Assembly: GCF_000004195.4 (NCBI RefSeq)
Contig: NC_030684.2
Span: forward strand, 70,601,392-70,665,391
Direction: 5' to 3'
Source: Xenopus tropicalis
Taxonomy: Eukaryota; Chordata; Amphibia; Anura; Pipidae
Length of the DNA: 64,000 nt
Positions 27,601 to 36,430 of this stretch are shown here, piece after piece. A program made the position numbers and the translations under genes. The notes beneath the pieces were generated by a model that saw only the letters and a program-made list of their open reading frames with translations, was not told the origin of the DNA and ran no database searches. Position 1 is the first letter of the stretch. Each line of letters opens with the position of its first letter.

Positions 27601-30600
27601 TTTTGTACTTTTTTGTAGAAATGCGTTAGCAACTTTGGTAAAATTGTTTATATGGTTAATTTGTGTAATAGATATCTAGTTTTAAATAGATAATAAATAT
27701 GGCATCCCTTATATAGATAAACTGTGAAGCCTAAAGGTGGCCATAGGATATGATACACTCTGCATCCAGCCAAATGGGCAAAGTATGTAAATTACTGGAA
27801 CAACTGCCACTCTTTATCTGCCAATATACCATACCATAATACATTTTCAAACCTACCCTTATCCCTGTAAGGAATACAAATAGTACATAATTGTAAAAAA
27901 AAGTTAATTTTTTAATATTTGATCGGTGCATGTATGGCCACACATAAAGAGTTTCTGTTTCCTATGTAATACTTTTTCTGGATGGCTTAGTACTAATCAG
28001 TCCTCATGCACTGTACAAATGTATCCTGTGCATCCAAGCAGTATGCAGCGGAACTACTCTGCCATGCAGCATGAGTATAAGTTTTAAAAATCAACTTTGG
28101 GTCTATTTTGTATCAATCCTTTGACTTAATCTTTCTTTATTTTTACCAGCTTGAACTTAGTACCGTCTCAGCTAGTAGACTAAGGGCAATAGCACACAAG
28201 GCAGTTAAGACCATTTGGCTCTTTCAGTCACCCACTGTGCCACTGCCATAAACTTTGCCTAAGCAGCCATTATTTTGCTGGCTGTCTGACCACAAGCTTC
28301 TTTATCATCTGCCACAGACATGCAGTTCTGATTCAGTTACAAGATGTCAGTAGTGGGCATAGCCTAGCAGTAGCAGAGGGTCATGGCTAGACGAATCGAC
28401 CCTAATTGGGTATAGTTTATTTCATAGAGTCAGCTCTCCCTCATTTTCTTAATGGTCTGTATGAAGAGATACCATAAATCTATCACAGCAGGGATTTCCC
28501 CTGTATTAAGTAAAATGCACATGCATGACCTTGTAACTATTTCTCTATACAACTTAAATACTGCAGGCAAGTATTTTGTTCAGAGTTAAATTGTTCAGAT
28601 TTATATTAGTTGGTCCGAGTATGGTGGGTTATTGCACTTTACGAATCAATATTTCCCACTTACAGATTTGACTAACGTTTTAAAAGTTGTGTGTATAGTG
28701 CAGCTTACAGAATGCTTGAAATTAACACGTGCCAATGAGGACCAGGTGTGCCAGCAATTCTATGATTCCAACTGAACCTCCTGCATCCTGTAGATCAGCA
28801 AATCTTAAACAACTTTCCTCTCTCTTTGCAGACACAAGTTGATCATTATGTGTCCCTTGTTTCCAAGAAGGTGAATGCTTTCCGCTCCAAGTAAGTTCTA
28901 TCAATGATTAATTCAGGTGTAGGTGTGTGTATTGGATGCGGGTAGGTTCTTCATTGTTACAATAGAATGTTTTGTGTAGCTTTGTGTAGGTTGGTCTTTG
29001 TCCAAAACAAATTAATATCAGTGGATTTCACTTTAAAGAATGCCAGTTTATGAGCACCCCTGCAACAAAAGTTCAACATAAAACATCCAGTAACATTCTG
29101 CAGTATTAGAATACAATATATCCATTCTCATGAAAATATTACAAGCCCCGGCAGTGCTTATAGAGAACGTGTTGTCTGACATGACGACTTGGATCTGATT
29201 TTCATTTTACTAAACTAAGTATATAGACCCAGTTCTGTAATGTGAATGAAGTCTTACATAAATAAGTAGTGCTGTACTGGTCCAATAGAGTGCATAAATG
29301 TAGCCTAGTGCTGTCAGTACTCAAATGAATGTGGCTGGTAGAGAAACATCCTCACCTTAAGGCTAGTGCCACATGGGGCAGACTCTCAGCTTGCGCTTAT
29401 CCACAGGCTGAGAATCTGCCTTGTGTGGCACTAGCCTATGCCAAACACTGGCTGTCACAACTTGTCACTAAATTTTTGGAGTGGGGGAGTCTCCCTCCCT
29501 CAGTAAGTGCTGACAGCCAAGGATAGAATAATAGCTACAGTTTGACCCTGTTGACATTATAAAGATAACCTTGCTGTGTTGTGTCAGGGATCAGCCACTT
29601 GGTGACAGCAAAGAGAGGGAACAGGACAGCTGAACAGAAGGGTAATGCCAACACTGCGCTAGATACATAGTTTGGCTTTTAGTCACTGGTCTAGAAGATA
29701 GCAAGGAATATGCTAATATAAGGTATCTGTACATAAAACATGCACAAAACAAACTTAGTGACAGTAGTTTTAGGGCAGCTTTAATAATGGTGTCACTTGG
29801 GGTGATTTCAGGCACCAAATATCAAAAATGTTCACCCTTTATAACTTATAAGAAAGAAAAGAGTTTACTGTTAATAACAAAAACAACACTTAATGGCAGT
29901 TGTGCTAGTACTATAAAGCTACTGGACACAACGTTGCAATTGTTAGTTCTCTCCAGATGCCAATTTAAAATAGAATTGCGCTTTCAAATTATTATCCATT
30001 TTGACTAGGGATGCACCAAATCCACTTTTTCTGGATTCGGCTAACAAGGATTTATATACTGAAACCACAAGTCTGGCAGTAAGATGGTCTATATTGTGTG
30101 CAAAGTCATGCTGTTACTGCTTCCTGCCACTAGATGTCCTAAGTACACCCTTTATAACCTTCAGCCACTGTGTGAATACACCAGTACTTATTTGTTTAAT
30201 AACTGCAAACATCAGTTTTTCCAATAAAAAAGGCAAGTTATGTAAATATACATTGTGACTCATATAAAATAGCTTTACATATATATATAAGTGTGTTCTC
30301 ATACATATAAGAATAAATGTAAATAATAGTTACACTGATTTATTACAAATAAAAATGGTTAAATTACTAATTGCATAATTAAATAAATATGCATTGATTT
30401 TTTTCTCTTAATATATTGCATAATACTTTTTATAATAGCCCAACATGAACTGTTTGGGGCCCACACCATGGCTTCTGGTTAGGAGTCAGGGCTCTCTAGG
30501 TAAAGCCTTACCCAGGTCAAAAGCAGGTTCGTGAAAGGATCCGATACTGAAGCTTGGGGTGAGGCTAAGGGTAAAACCTTCCATGGAATCCCTGTATGTT

Positions 30601-31801
30601 TTTTCTCTAGAGGGCCGAAATAGCAGTGGATAGAATAATGGGGTTAATTTGGGATTAATCTGCAACACTCTTTGCAGCAGTAGAACATTTCTGTTTTCCG
30701 TTTGTCATATGAAACCTGTCTGAAGGTGGCCATACAGATTTTAGCTGCCAAATCAAGTCCATTAGACTGATACGGCAGTTTGTCTACCCATGTATCGGCA
30801 ACCCAGCCAAAATCTGGCCTAAAATTGGCCAGATCTCCATCAGGCAGGTTTGATTTTCCATCGGATCAGGACCACATCAGCTTGTTGATAAGTTTCTTGA
30901 TCCGATGGCGCCTATGACCCCCAGTTTAATTCGATCTTTTGGCATATCGGGAGAAGATTGGCTCGTTTTGGTCACCTCGCCACTAACAGGTATAAATGGT
31001 CTGAAGACCTGCATCTGTAAAAAACATGGCAGTAGAAATAGTAGAAATGGTTACAAAAATACCTCAGTTAGAGAGAGACAGAACATAGCATAGGTGATCA
31101 GTTATTAACATGTGCCTGAAAAACTGCATTTTCATGCTGTACTTTATCTTTTATATAATAATTTGCTGCACAGCCGGGAGAATATTTTGCTGTGCCGAAG
31201 TTAGTTGCAGAAGAAAGTGGCACAGCAATAGGTATAAGTTTGTGATTGACATAGTATAACTGAAACAGCTGTGGATATTAATCTTCAGACAGTTGATAAA
31301 ATGAGGCTGTTGAGATGTAGATTCTCTGTGTGGAATTTACTACAAATTATACACTTACATATGTTTATGCTGGGTATGTGTTATAGTGAAGGCAGTTGCT
31401 TCTGTGCAGTTGTTTCTGTGCAGTTCCTCTTTTAATTTGGCAGTTATTATTCCACTGTGCCTGGGATTATGTATACAGTATTAAACAAGTCCATTTAGTC
31501 AATACATGAGTAAAGAAAAAAAGTTCAGTGATGTTAATGTAATTGTTTAGATAGGTTTGACCATTGCACCTATGCAAGACTAGGTGCACAGATGGCATAT
31601 TTAATCAGCTCCGTGCATAAAACTGGTATGCAGAGAAGTGATATTTCAGCTTGTGATGACTGTTGCTGAATTAGAAATGTACGTATTTGCTAACAGGCAA
31701 ATTCTGGGCTACACTGTTAGGATTATTATTATTAATTCATATCATTTTTCTTTTTCAGAATTCAAGGTACCGTCAAAAAGCCGCCAGCAAAGCAAAAATA
31801 A
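9638..31801 (+). CDS. rtn2: Reticulon 2, long form (nine coding exons)
   Basis: Reticulons are ER membrane proteins whose paired hydrophobic hairpins bend membranes and shape tubular ER. The spliced frame joins 9638-9668, 13230-13280, 15008-15325, 23652-23859, 25384-25522, 26133-26202, 27166-27212, 28832-28890 and 31759-31801. This totals 966 nt, or 321 residues plus TAA; every intron is GT/AG and phases match. The N-terminus ([10 protein letters not shown], then [13 protein letters not shown]) matches mammalian RTN2 rather than other reticulons, as does a later TFSYI motif. The reticulon homology domain starts at about residue 134 (VKDLLYWRD). Its first hydrophobic stretch is at about 145-182, then a 66-residue-type loop, and the second is at about 250-286 ([26 protein letters not shown]). 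The end, PPAKQK, keeps only one lysine of the dilysine-like ER tail seen in mammals. At 321 residues it is shorter than human RTN2-A (about 545), because acidic N-terminal exons are missing or not recognised. Confidence 0.95.
11240..11440. repeat. Inverted repeat around CCATGTTTG
   Basis: GAAGCTACGCCATGTTTG at about 11268 is mirrored by CAAACATGGAGTAGATTC at about 11383, separated by about 100 bp. Single arms of the same family occur near 45630-45670 and 51300-51370, so it is a dispersed element. Ends are approximate. Confidence 0.5.
12115..12551. repeat. Long inverted-repeat element (GGGGCTGATTTA ends)
   Basis: Starts GGGGCTGATTTAATAAG and ends TTAGTAAATGTGCCCC. The two halves are long imperfect inverted repeats rich in TCGCGA, TTTTTCG and TTTTGCG words around a centre near 12330. 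Flanks are TTA and CTA, a possible 3-bp duplication with one change. A relative with a different centre lies at 48562-48985. Confidence 0.75.
13230..13280 (+). CDS. rtn2: RTN2 coding exon 2
   Basis: 51 bp between TTTCACAG and GTATGA, phase 1 at both ends. Encodes [16 protein letters not shown], nearly identical to the corresponding mammalian RTN2 residues, which makes the paralogue assignment firm. Confidence 0.95.
13950..14195. repeat. hAT-type element fragment
   Basis: Begins CAGGGGTCTCAAACTCGCGG, a typical hAT-like end, followed by GC-rich GCGGCCC words. An internal hairpin pairs 14111-14137 with 14167-14193 (CATCATAACAGTTATTATGG and its complement). No matching right end was found, so it is truncated or rearranged. 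Confidence 0.6.
14336..14734. repeat. T2-type (TTAA) miniature element
   Basis: Bounded by TTAA on both sides with inverted ends AGGAACAGTAACA and TGTTACTGTTCCT. Its arms are inverted repeats around about 14535: the left arm has GCTGCTGTGTAGCCATGGGG and the right arm its complement. TTAA duplications with AGGRR-type ends match the T2-MITE class described in Xenopus. Confidence 0.85.
15008..15325 (+). CDS. rtn2: RTN2 coding exon 3
   Basis: 318 bp, phase 1 at both ends, after CCCTTAAG and before GTAAGA. It encodes an acidic, proline-rich cytosolic stretch with [24 protein letters not shown] (mammalian RTN2 has LTFSYI), an Arg-rich segment and [19 protein letters not shown]. It precedes the membrane domain and is the most divergent part of the protein. 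Confidence 0.92.
15713..16036. repeat. GGTGGCC-family repeat
   Basis: The right end reads TGTATGGCCACC followed by TTAA. The interior closely parallels the copy at 30722-31000 in the same orientation (for example CTGCCAAxTTxAGTCC and TCTGCCCATGT words). The left end is degraded. Confidence 0.55.
16755..16940. repeat. GGTGGCC-family repeat fragment
   Basis: Ends TAGGCCACCTTTAG and has family words (AAACCTGTCC, ATATTTGGCTGATTTTAGGC) also seen near 57000-57106. The left end is not clear. Confidence 0.4.
17200..17343 (+). promoter_or_regulatory. rtn2: Candidate internal promoter / leader for short RTN2
   Basis: Immediately upstream of an in-phase alternative first exon. Contains a TATA-like CTATATTTA at about 17221-17229 and a purine-rich leader. 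Assigned by position and by analogy with the internal promoters of mammalian reticulons; not demonstrated by sequence alone. Confidence 0.4.
17344..17356 (+). CDS. rtn2: RTN2 alternative first exon, short form (RTN2-C type)
   Basis: ATG AAC AAA GCA G, followed by a near-perfect donor GTAAGTG. It ends in phase 1, exactly what the acceptor at 23652 needs. The product starts [13 protein letters not shown] and contains only the reticulon homology domain, 192 residues in total using exons 4-9. Human RTN2-C starts MGSK directly before the same domain and is about 205 residues, so position, length and phase agree. Initiation context is good (A at -3). No transcript evidence is available here. Confidence 0.75.
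18690..18840 (+). repeat. tRNA-derived SINE-like fragment
   Basis: GGGTTCTAGGATTGAATTC at about 18704-18722 resembles a RNA polymerase III B box (GGTTCGAATCC). It is followed by a CCCCCCACACTTCAAAAACATA stretch (conserved words CACACTTCAAAAACATAC) and a TG-repeat. The layout fits a decayed tRNA-derived SINE. Confidence 0.45.
19115..19160 (+). repeat. Possible SINE head fragment
   Basis: ATGGTGGCTCAGTGGTTCAC resembles a tRNA-type A box (TGGCTCAGTGG). It is short and isolated, so the call is weak. Confidence 0.3.
20356..20435. repeat. 80-bp hairpin element with TTA duplication
   Basis: Nearly perfect palindrome: GGCTGATGCCATACCAGGCG at the left and its complement ending GGCATCAGCC at the right. 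Flanked on both sides by TTA. A 3-bp TWA duplication is the signature of PIF/Harbinger elements, so this is likely a miniature member. Confidence 0.7.
21180..21510 (+). repeat. Three partial CAGGTATGGGA-family copies in a row
   Basis: The words TATGGGAT-CCATTA-CTGGAAAC and CAGTAATAAAACAGTA each occur three times at spacing of about 110-130 bp. These are the 5' halves of the family whose full copies lie at 22642-22968 and 33117-33437. Head-to-tail amplification of one half is likely. Confidence 0.6.
21746..22360. repeat. T2-type (TTAA) element
   Basis: TTAA followed by AGGAGAACTAAA at the left; TTTAGCTTTCCT followed by TTAA at the right. The ends match the AGGRR inverted-repeat class with TTAA duplications. 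An adjacent TTAAAGGAAAATTAAACTC at 21614 may be the edge of a second copy. Confidence 0.65.
22642..22968 (-). repeat. CAGGTATGGGA element (TA-flanked), reverse copy
   Basis: Full-length copy of a dispersed 270-330-bp family with ends CAGATATAGGG... and ...GGATCCCATACCTG, flanked by TA on both sides. Orientation is opposite to the copies at 33117 and 33861. TA duplication suggests a Tc1/mariner-mobilised miniature element. Confidence 0.75.
23652..23859 (+). CDS. rtn2: RTN2 coding exon 4 (first membrane hairpin)
   Basis: 208 bp between CTGCTCTTAG and GTGAGT. Begins the reticulon homology domain (VKDLLYWRD), covers the first hydrophobic hairpin ([23 protein letters not shown]) and ends GNGANPF plus two bases of a Gln codon. 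The GANPFQ ending is RTN2-like; RTN1, 3 and 4 have GHPF. Confidence 0.96.
24346..24670 (+). repeat. Dispersed repeat (copy 2, longer)
   Basis: Shares its first about 140 bp with 7470-7610 (ATAAAGCGCTACTTATGTAC) and continues through GTAGAGCTTACAATCTAT. Such wording is common in the 3' parts of vertebrate LINE/SINE repeats, but I cannot name the family. Confidence 0.6.
24765..24945. repeat. Inverted repeat around AATAGGGCTTG
   Basis: TTCAACATAAGTTAAGTGAA followed by TAGGGCTTG is mirrored at 24905-24940 by CAAGCCCTATTCATTGAACTC. A single related arm occurs at about 27527. Probably a small element. Confidence 0.5.
25384..25522 (+). CDS. rtn2: RTN2 coding exon 5 (inter-hairpin loop)
   Basis: 139 bp between CCAACAAG and GTAACC. 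Encodes [20 protein letters not shown], then the loop and [12 protein letters not shown], the conserved loop that links the two hydrophobic hairpins in reticulons. Ends on a codon boundary. Confidence 0.96.
25523..26132 (+). other. rtn2: RTN2 intron 5
   Basis: 610 bp, A/T-rich, no distinct element with clear ends. The open frame at 25541-25858 on the minus strand is not protein-like. Confidence 0.8.
26133..26202 (+). CDS. rtn2: RTN2 coding exon 6 (second hairpin, first part)
   Basis: 70 bp between TTTTTGGCAG and GTAAGT. Encodes [20 protein letters not shown] plus LL, which holds the highly conserved YVGAxFNGxT motif of the second reticulon hairpin. Ends in phase 1. Confidence 0.96.
26360..26545. 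repeat. Hairpin element with TTA duplication
   Basis: GGGCTCTGGCACACGGGGAG at the left and its complement at the right form long inverted repeats. The direct flanks are TTA on both sides. A sister copy at 40667-40875 is flanked by TAA on both sides. The TWA duplications place the family with PIF/Harbinger miniature elements. Confidence 0.85.
26547..26705. repeat. Inverted repeat beside hairpin element
   Basis: AGTAGCAGCTACTTGTTGTG, with TAGACAATACTGA further in, is mirrored by TCAGTATTGTCTA and AAGTAGCTGCTACT. It touches the preceding element without a gap, so one may have inserted at the end of the other. Confidence 0.55.
27166..27212 (+). CDS. rtn2: RTN2 coding exon 7 (second hairpin, last part)
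   Basis: 47 bp between GTTTTTTAG and GTAAGT. Encodes [15 protein letters not shown], closely matching the mammalian segment. Ends in phase 0. Confidence 0.95.
27213..28831 (+). other. rtn2: RTN2 intron 7
   Basis: Contains a GGTGGCC-family fragment (27733-27943). The remainder is AT-rich with nothing recognised. Confidence 0.8.
27733..27943. repeat. GGTGGCC-family element
   Basis: Left end AAAGGTGGCCATAGG, right end CATGTATGGCCAC. These are inverted ends like those of other copies in the window. About 210 bp long with no coding content. Confidence 0.6.
28832..28890 (+). CDS. rtn2: RTN2 coding exon 8
   Basis: 59 bp between TCTCTTTGCAG and GTAAGT. Encodes [19 protein letters not shown], the amphipathic segment after the second hairpin (QIDxYVGLV in mammals). 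Ends in phase 2. Confidence 0.95.
29361..29436. repeat. 76-bp hairpin element
   Basis: GGCTAGTGCCACATGGGGCA at the left, complement ending GGCACTAGCC at the right. Flanks are TAA and TAT, a possible TWA-type duplication with one change. Confidence 0.6.
30722..31000. repeat. GGTGGCC-family element
   Basis: Starts GAAGGTGGCCATACAG and parallels 15713-16036 over about 230 bp (GTCTACCCATGTATCGGCAA and similar words). The right end is degraded. The frame at 30905-31093 lies partly in it and is not a gene. Confidence 0.55.
31759..31801 (+). CDS. rtn2: RTN2 coding exon 9 and stop
   Basis: Completes a Lys codon, then encodes [13 protein letters not shown] and TAA at 31799-31801. The lysine-rich tail is cytosolic in reticulons. 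The final KQK does not form the KxKxE-type end of mammalian RTN2, so any ER-retrieval role of this tail is uncertain. Confidence 0.93.
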
Positions 31802-32050
31802 CGTGGGGTGTCTGAAAGTTTGACTAAAACTCATAACTAGAACTTCATCAGAACTTGTTCTGCACACTATCCTCTCCTCACTCCATTCTGCAGGGATCTT
31901 AGTCCATCACTGTTTCTCCAGTGAAACGGAATTCAGTTCTGGGATACTTAATATTTAACTAAAATGTTATTAATAAAATTTATTCGCACAGTATTTAACA
32001 AGTCACTTGCCATTTTTTTCAATATAACAATAAATTTGTTTTTTATTTGA
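31802..32050 (+). terminator. rtn2: RTN2 3' untranslated region with poly(A) signals
   Basis: AATAAA at 31972-31977, about 170 nt after the stop, and a second AATAAA at 32029-32034 followed by a T/G-rich run (TTTGTTTTTTATTTG). The second has the better downstream element. The actual cleavage site is unknown. Confidence 0.75.
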
Positions 32051-33116
32051 AACTCTCTGATTTTGAAGCCTGCTGTTTTTGTTCTTTAAAACTAATGTGT
32101 TCTACTTTACAATTAAATTCATTTACCTAATCTCTTGCAGAGGTTTATTACATCTGCAGGCAAAAACTGTGGCATTAGAAATAAAAGTAGGGTACTAAAG
32201 GAATTTTATGGCACACATACAATTTAAATAAATAAATAAATGAATGAATGAAGCAAACTTTTTTTTATTCATCTGTTGTTTTGTACTGGTGGATTCAAGG
32301 CATTGAGTAACCTAGTGATCCACCTAATGGTTCATACAAACAGATTAAGGTTACCAGATCAATTGGTATATGTCTAATACCTGCTAGGCTACATTATTAC
32401 AAATTGACTACATTAAAATAAACACATTCAGTGCGGTTCTTGTGGCTTGATTTTTTAGAAGCGCCCCCTATTTTTCATAACATTTTTAATAAGCTGTGTG
32501 TGTGATTTCATCCCAATGCTTTATAGCCAACTGCTCTAATGATTTTACTGTGCCTGCAGGGTCAGTGATTGGATGGTACACTTGTGTGTTTGGATAGGGG
32601 TTTGATGGGACTCTCCCATAAAAATATAATTTTTTGCCTAATAAAAGAAAACAAAATTCTAAGCAGCTTTGCAATATACATTTATTACAAATTTGTAATG
32701 ATTTTTGAGTTATTTGTTTATATAATTGCTATTAAAAGCAGTGTTTGCCTGTCCTTTTTTATTCTCTGCCCAGGTGGCTCTGACAGTTGAAATAATGTAA
32801 CAACGCCAGCAGACTGACAGACTTGACTTGCTGGAGGAGACTGACAGTTGCAATAGCAATTACATTTACAAATAAATGCGCTACAAATTTTTAATTATTT
32901 CATATTGGAAAATTGCTTGGAATTATGTTTTCTTTTATTAGGAAAAAAATATTTTGGGGGTTGACATGTCCTTTAAAGAGAGATGAGCTTTAGTCTGGTC
33001 TTAAAAGACTGACTATGAATCTGTTTGATCAAGGTAATGCCTTAAATGCTGGCAAAAGAGGAAAATAACACGCAGAGCAAAAATGTAGTGTGGGGCTAAG
33101 AAATGAGAGTGCAGTA
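32051..33116. other. Intergenic downstream of RTN2
   Basis: AT-rich with an (AAAT)n/(GAAT)n microsatellite at about 32223-32252 and an inverted TGACAGTTG-type repeat at about 32777-32852. No exon was recognised. Confidence 0.5.
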
Positions 33117-33437
33117 CAGGTATGGGATCCCTTATCCGGAAACCTGTTATCCAGAAAGTTCTGACTTACTGAAAGGCCATCTCCCATAGACTCCATTATA
33201 AGCAAATGATTCTAATTTTTAAAAATGATTTCCTTTCTCTCTGTAATAATAAAACAGTACCTTGTACTTGATCCCAACTAAGATATAATTAATCCTTATT
33301 GGAGGCAAAACAATCCTTTTGGGTTTATTCAATATTTAAATTATTTTTAGCAGACTTAAGTTATGGAGATCCAAATTACGGAAAGATCCTTTATCCAGAA
33401 AAGCCCAGGTCCTGAGCATTCTGGATAACAGGTCCTG
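33117..33437 (+). repeat. CAGGTATGGGA element (TA-flanked)
   Basis: Runs from CAGGTATGGGATCCC to ATAACAGGTCCTG between TA dinucleotides (33115-33116 and 33438-33439). Terminal inverted repeats are imperfect. Same family as 22642-22968 and 50490-50756. Confidence 0.8.
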
Positions 33438-33726
33438 TATTGATATTGGCTTTGTGATTAGAACACTTTATATACACTGTATACATAGAGGCAAGTCATA
33501 TTGTACACACAAGGACACACACACATATATACAAATGCTGTGTGTACAGAAGAGGAGGGCAGCAGTAAAGAAAGTTATGTAAAGTAACAATATATCCACA
33601 ATTCACACTTTGTATTTTTTCTTGTATAACAATATAAACTAAAATGATTCAGAAGACTTGCAGATTTATGCAATTGTGTTAAAAGCAAATTCTATTTTGT
33701 TCTATTAATTTATATTCGAGATTGTG

Positions 33727-34367
33727 ACACAGATCTGTTAAAATCCAAAAAGCTCTACATTACTGAAAGGCCATCTCCCATAGACTCCATTATAAGCAAA
33801 TAAATCTAATTTTTAAAAATGATTTCCTTTTTCTCTTTAATAATGAAACAGTACCTTGTACAGGTATTGGACCCCTTATCCAGAAACCCGTTATCCAGAA
33901 AGCTCCGAATTACGCAATGCCCGTCTCCCATAGACTCCATTTTAATCAAATAATTCAGAATTTTAAAACTGATTTCCTTTTTCTATGTGGAAATAAAACA
34001 GTATCTTGTAATTGATTCCAACTAAGATATAATTAATCCTTATTGGATGCAAAACAATCCTATTGGGTTTAATTAATGTTTTATTGATTTTTTATTAGAC
34101 TTAAGGTATGGAGATCCAAATTACGGAAAGACCCCTTATCCGGAATACCCTTGGTCCCGAGCATTCTGGATAATGGGTCCTATACCTGTACTTGATCCCA
34201 ACTAAAATATAATTAATCCTTATTGGAGGCAAAACTATCCTATTGGGTTTATTTCATGTTTAAATGTTTTTAGTAGCCTTAAGGTATGGGGATCCAAATT
34301 ATGGAAAGATGCCTTATCCGGAAAAGCATTCAGCCACAAGCCTTCCAGATAACAGATCCCATGTCTG
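33727..34367 (+). repeat. CAGGTATGGGA element interrupted by its own relative
   Basis: The outer copy reads through CAGTACCTTG, then TA, is interrupted at 33861-34188, and resumes after a second TA with CTTGATCCCAACTA. It ends near ATCCCATGTCTG. Removing the insert restores the family consensus with a single TA, which directly shows the target duplication. Confidence 0.8.
33861..34188 (+). repeat. CAGGTATGGGA element nested in a sister copy
   Basis: 328 bp from CAGGTATTGGACCCC to GGGTCCTATACCTG, flanked by TA on both sides (33859-33860, 34189-34190). It sits within the outer copy in the same orientation. Confidence 0.85.
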
Positions 34368-35567
34368 TATTTTTTTTCTATGCTTAGTAAATTGTGGCTA
34401 AATAAACATAAGACATTTATGAAAGGGTGAGCCGGCAGTTTGTTATGTTTTGCTATACAGTCCTATTGAAGTATATAGAACTGCTGAGTTCTTTTTTGGA
34501 GAATTATGGTGAACTGTTCATCCTTTGATAATTATCACTTATAAAATCCAGGGATACTAAAAGTAAATTTTACATCCTTTAACTAGTCTCAAAATCATCT
34601 GCCCTCTCCATAGCGGCATGTTGAGCCTTGTGGATGAAAACATGAAAAATTTGGTATAACTACCCTTCACTTCACTCTTCGGGCCAGAACTAGACTTCCT
34701 CATTTTCAAAATCACAGGAGGAAAGAGCAATTTCACTTAGCACCCCCTTTCTTTCCTCTACGTTTGGACACTGGTCCTCTTAGCAGTCCCAACAACAAAG
34801 CTCCTCTGTCTGCCTCTAGGGGCTTTTGTCTATAAAAAAAAACAGCCTGGAATTTCCATAAACACACCTTCAAAGGGGCATCAGACAAGAACCAAGATCA
34901 ATGAAACATACTTTCCTCCTTCTACCAAGGAGGCAGTTGGAGGGTGCCCTTCTGATTTAAGATGTGGATACAATCTACCTCAGACAAGTGGGTACTGGAA
35001 GTAATTACATTGGGATACTGCATTTATTTCAAGACACTACCAAATTCCATACATGGAGTCCCCCCAACACCAGAGGGGCAAAGTTCTTCTACAACTGGTC
35101 ATGTTGTAAATGATGTGGATATCTGACTCCAACCAAAATACCTACAAATTCAGCAGAACATTAGCCACATGTATATTGATAGCCAAATAGAAAAAACACT
35201 TTATTTCAATGGCAAAAACCAAAAAGAGAAAAATGTACAGTTTTGGCCAAAATAAATACATTTAGAACCAACTTTGTTAATTGTATATGTGTTAAGTGTA
35301 TATGGTGTTTGCTGCCAAGATAAACAATATTTTAGGTCTTCACAGTGATACTTTCTCATGCAAAAAAACTGGTGCAAACCCAGGTATCATTCTTACTGTT
35401 TTTCAACTGAAAACCCACCAAAAAAACCTTAGACCTTAGGCTGCTTTCCAAACTATTTTTCTTCCTTTCCTCACCCAACCTCTTTATTCTCCTAGTCTTT
35501 TATTTACATGCTAGCATTTATTTATCCTCTTTCTTTTCATTCAGAAATAGGGAATGACTATGAAACA
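34368..35567. other. Intergenic, nothing recognised
   Basis: No convincing exon, RNA gene or element end. Locally C/T-rich near 34700-34900. Confidence 0.45.
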
Positions 35568-35624
35568 GGCCAAATGGGCCCACCGGGGGTTTTCCTGGTA
35601 TCCCGGTGAGCCAGTCCAACACTG
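35568..35624. repeat. hAT-like element fragment
   Basis: GGCCAAATGGGCCCACCGGG followed by a right end CCAGTCCAACACTG nearly identical to the right end of the element at 588-810. Only about 57 bp remain. Confidence 0.45.
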
Positions 35625-35758
35625 AACTTGCCTGATACCAGAAAACTGAACTGGACCAGGGTACTTTAGCAGAAGTTCTTTGATGCAATTTTTATTCTTC
35701 TTCTCTCATCTTTTTTGAAAACTAGAGTGAAAAAGCTGGTGGTTTGTTTCTAAAACAG

Positions 35759-35888
35759 GCTTTCACTCTGCTGCATATGTACCTGCAAGAACCATAATGA
35801 AAAGAAGGTAGAAAAGAATCCAAAGAGGATGGCGATGAGGAGCTTCTGCAGAAATACCTTGGGCTGGTGCAGTTACTATCAGTATCAG
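35759..35888 (+). other. Exon-like segment of unknown gene (weak)
   Basis: Bounded by TTCTAAAACAG and GTAAGC, with one frame open throughout (contains KKVEKNPKRMAMRSFC) that ends on a codon boundary. The minus strand also has an open, hydrophobic frame here. I recognise no family. It may be a non-coding RNA exon or chance. Confidence 0.2.
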
Positions 35889-36430
35889 GTAAGCATTTTA
35901 AATCACTGGGGGTGCCTAACATTTTGGTGATGTATACTTTAGTTCTTTCAGAAAGCCAACAACAGAAATAACCCCCACATGCATTGTCACTGTGCTAGTG
36001 GTTCCCAAGATTTCACATTCTTCCCACAGTTAAAACCCAAGCCCTCCCCATGGCAATTGCAATTGGGGATAAAAATGCAGCAAAAATTACCGCACTTGTT
36101 TTTTAACATTGTATTCACAGAAGACATCACAAAAGATCAACTAAAATGTATTATACTTTAGGATAGGCTCAATGTATATTTATCTGATGTTACAACATAT
36201 TTCAGTATAAAAAAGAGCCCCCTAAAATGAAAGACTTTGAGGGATTTTATCAGATAGATCCTGTCCACAGACTTGTGGCTTGCCCTTGGTTGTTATAAGG
36301 TAGATCATTAGATTATCAGTGTACAGATTATTCACACTTCTTATCTGTGCATTTTGTTTCATTTACTTTCATGATTCAAACAATAGGCAAAAAGATGTGT
36401 TCAGCAGAAGCCCTATTCATTACTCTAATA

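Larger units (their letters stand above)
28891..31758 (+). other. rtn2: RTN2 intron 8
   Basis: 2.87 kb. Holds a 76-bp hairpin (29361-29436), a GGTGGCC-family copy (30722-31000) and AT-rich DNA. Ends in the strong acceptor CTTTTTCAG. Confidence 0.8.
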
